From assembly GCA_017652345.1 (NCBI GenBank), contig JAGCBE010000126.1:1-14984 (forward strand): a stretch of DNA of 14,984 nucleotides. The letters run 5' to 3'. Under the pieces are notes generated by a model. The model was not told the DNA's origin. It ran no database searches and worked only from the letters and a program-made list of their open reading frames with translations. Positions within the stretch are counted from its first letter, which is position 1; each line of letters begins with the position of its first letter. The position numbers and the translations under genes were made by a program. The DNA comes from Methanobrevibacter sp. (GTDB lineage Archaea; Methanobacteriota; Methanobacteria; Methanobacteriales; Methanobacteriaceae). Below, in pieces: positions 14,020-14,984 of this stretch.

Positions 14020-14922
14020 ATGGCAGTAAAAATCGGTGATAAAATATATAGAAATGAACAAGAACAAGTTTATCAAAACATGAAGGATATTGAAGAATTA
14101 AAAAGTAAAATTTTAGAAAGTTATTATTGTATTGGAGAATTAAATACAGCTAGTATTGCTGTAGCTAGAAACTTAACAAATGTTCCAGAAAATGTTGAAA
14201 CTGGATGGCTTATTGATACTGTAGGAAACTTATTTAAAATCACTGGATCAGATGAAAACGGATTATTAATTCAATTTTACTCTTCAATTAGAGGACCTCA
14301 AGGAGAAGCTGGTTCTGAAGGTTCTACTGGTCCTACTGGTCCAGCTGGTTATTCAATTAGATATACAAGCGAAGATTTTGTTCCTGGAACAAGAACGTAT
14401 ACAAAGTCATATATTCAGCCTTCATATCAATTAAAATCTCATGACTGGATAGTATTTAAAAATGGATATGTTGCTTTGATTTCAACAATAGGTGATTCAA
14501 CAATCAATATTGCAGAAGATAGTGAAATCGAACTTGATATCAGTGGTGGTAAGAGTTATAGCCATAATATCCAAATTTATTCACGCAGCACAACCCAAGC
14601 TAGAAGATTTAGATTTAGAATTACAATTATAAACAAAAGCGATGTAGCTTTTACTATTGATTCTTTATTTAATTATATTACAGATAAAACTTTATTTATT
14701 CAAGCGTGTGGTAAATATTATGATAGCACAGCACAATACAATGATACATATTTAATATATGGCTTGACTTATAAAGACTCAACAAATTTAGATATGCAAA
14801 CAATAAAAATCGGAACGTCAGCAGGGTTAGATTCAACAATAGTAAGGACAAATATAAGTATTCAACCTGCTGATTCAAACGCTGGTTCTTATGATTTGAC
14901 AGATGAAGTAAGAGAAATTTAG
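14020..14922 (+). CDS. Tail fibre / receptor-binding protein with short collagen-like segment
   Basis: A 300-aa protein in three parts. Residues 1-90 form a short helical start (MAVKIGDKIY and a K/E/Q-rich helix) and a small strand domain, probably the virion attachment end. Residues 92-109 are six G-X-Y triplets (GPQ GEA GSE GST GPT GPA), a collagen-like trimerising stalk common in phage fibres. Residues 110-300 are strand-rich (GYSIRYTSEDFVPGTRTYTK and later IYSRSTTQARRFRFRI) and resemble the C-terminal heads of receptor-binding proteins from gut phages of Firmicutes. It is the last gene of the rightward operon, 3 bases before the right repeat, with a strong AAGGAGG site. Receptor binding is inferred from architecture. 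Confidence 0.65.
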   Translation: MAVKIGDKIYRNEQEQVYQNMKDIEELKSKILESYYCIGELNTASIAVARNLTNVPENVETGWLIDTVGNLFKITGSDENGLLIQFYSSIRGPQGEAGSEGSTGPTGPAGYSIRYTSEDFVPGTRTYTKSYIQPSYQLKSHDWIVFKNGYVALISTIGDSTINIAEDSEIELDISGGKSYSHNIQIYSRSTTQARRFRFRITIINKSDVAFTIDSLFNYITDKTLFIQACGKYYDSTAQYNDTYLIYGLTYKDSTNLDMQTIKIGTSAGLDSTIVRTNISIQPADSNAGSYDLTDEVREI

Positions 14923-14925
14923 TAT

Positions 14926-14984
14926 TCACAATAATTATCTATCACAGATTAGATCCACACACATTGTGTGGGTCTTTTCTTTAC
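14926..14984 (-). repeat. Right inverted terminal repeat, 59 bp
   Basis: Exact reverse complement of 95-153. It ends precisely at the window edge, so the repeat could be longer in the real genome, and the terminal base is not proven. Together with the left copy it marks the window as an essentially end-to-end linear phage genome with a replication origin at each end. Confidence 0.93.
14952..14982 (+). terminator. Intrinsic terminator of the rightward operon, inside the right repeat
   Basis: 14952-14961 pairs with 14965-14974 (10 bp with one G-T wobble, 3-base loop), followed by TTTTCTTT. It begins 30 bases after the last structural gene and would stop transcription a few bases from the genome end. 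It is the mirror copy of the leftward terminator at 97-127. Confidence 0.8.

Noticed and set aside
546..14922. Alternative genetic code with TGA as Trp for the whole genome
   Set aside because: Trp is encoded by TGG in all genes. The polymerase and the 99-aa gene end with TGA inside ATGA overlaps, and reading through the polymerase stop would give a 46-codon tail out of frame over the next gene. Only the PUA/ASCH-like gene suggests readthrough.
14696..14929. Leftward reading frame of 77 codons at the right end
   Set aside because: It is antisense to the fibre gene, low in complexity (L, Y, S), and has no binding site.
1..14984. CRISPR array, tRNA genes, insertion sequences or integrase
   Set aside because: No regularly spaced repeats, no tRNA-like cloverleaf and no transposase or recombinase motifs were seen on either strand; the phage appears purely lytic.

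Overview
The window looks like an almost complete genome (about 15 kb, AT-rich) of a small podovirus of the phi29 / 44AHJD type, which has a linear genome and protein-primed replication. The evidence is a B-family DNA polymerase next to a terminal-protein candidate, a phi29 gp16-type packaging ATPase, a scaffold / capsid / tail-knob / collar gene set, and a perfect 59-bp inverted repeat at the two ends (95-153 and 14926-14984). Strong AGGAGG-type ribosome binding sites, low GC and the protein families point to a low-GC Gram-positive host in the Bacilli/Clostridia/Mollicutes range. No peptidoglycan hydrolase could be recognised, so a wall-less host is possible but unproven. Stop codons are mostly TAA and tryptophan is written TGG throughout, so the code is most likely standard.

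Layout. 1-94 is AT-rich sequence outside the left repeat. 95-153 is the left inverted repeat, which carries a leftward terminator. 154-545 has no protein gene but is richer in GC and in hairpins than its surroundings, and may be a structured RNA. 546-6038 is a leftward operon of eleven genes, listed here in transcription order: two unknown genes (6038-5297), a 104-aa accessory protein, a DnaD-like protein, a very short PolB, a terminal-protein candidate, two small unknown genes, a PUA/ASCH-like phage protein cut by an in-frame TGA, a small protein related to an earlier one, and the packaging ATPase. 6039-6184 is the divergent control region, with back-to-back promoter candidates and a cre-like palindrome. 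6185-14922 is the rightward structural operon: scaffold, major capsid protein, an internal terminator, tail knob/tube, a coiled-coil protein, portal, lower collar, three membrane proteins, and a collagen-containing receptor-binding/fibre protein. 14926-14984 is the right repeat, carrying the rightward terminator.

How it works together. Leftward genes probably supply replication (PolB, terminal protein, DnaD-like protein) and packaging. Rightward genes build the prohead, connector and tail. Genes abut or overlap by a few bases, so expression is probably translationally coupled. Both operons run into the same terminator hairpin because it lies inside the inverted terminal repeat. The points most worth checking are the TGA at a conserved Trp position of the ASCH-like gene, the roughly 357-aa polymerase with no room for an exonuclease domain, the structured region at the left end, and the apparent lack of a lysin.
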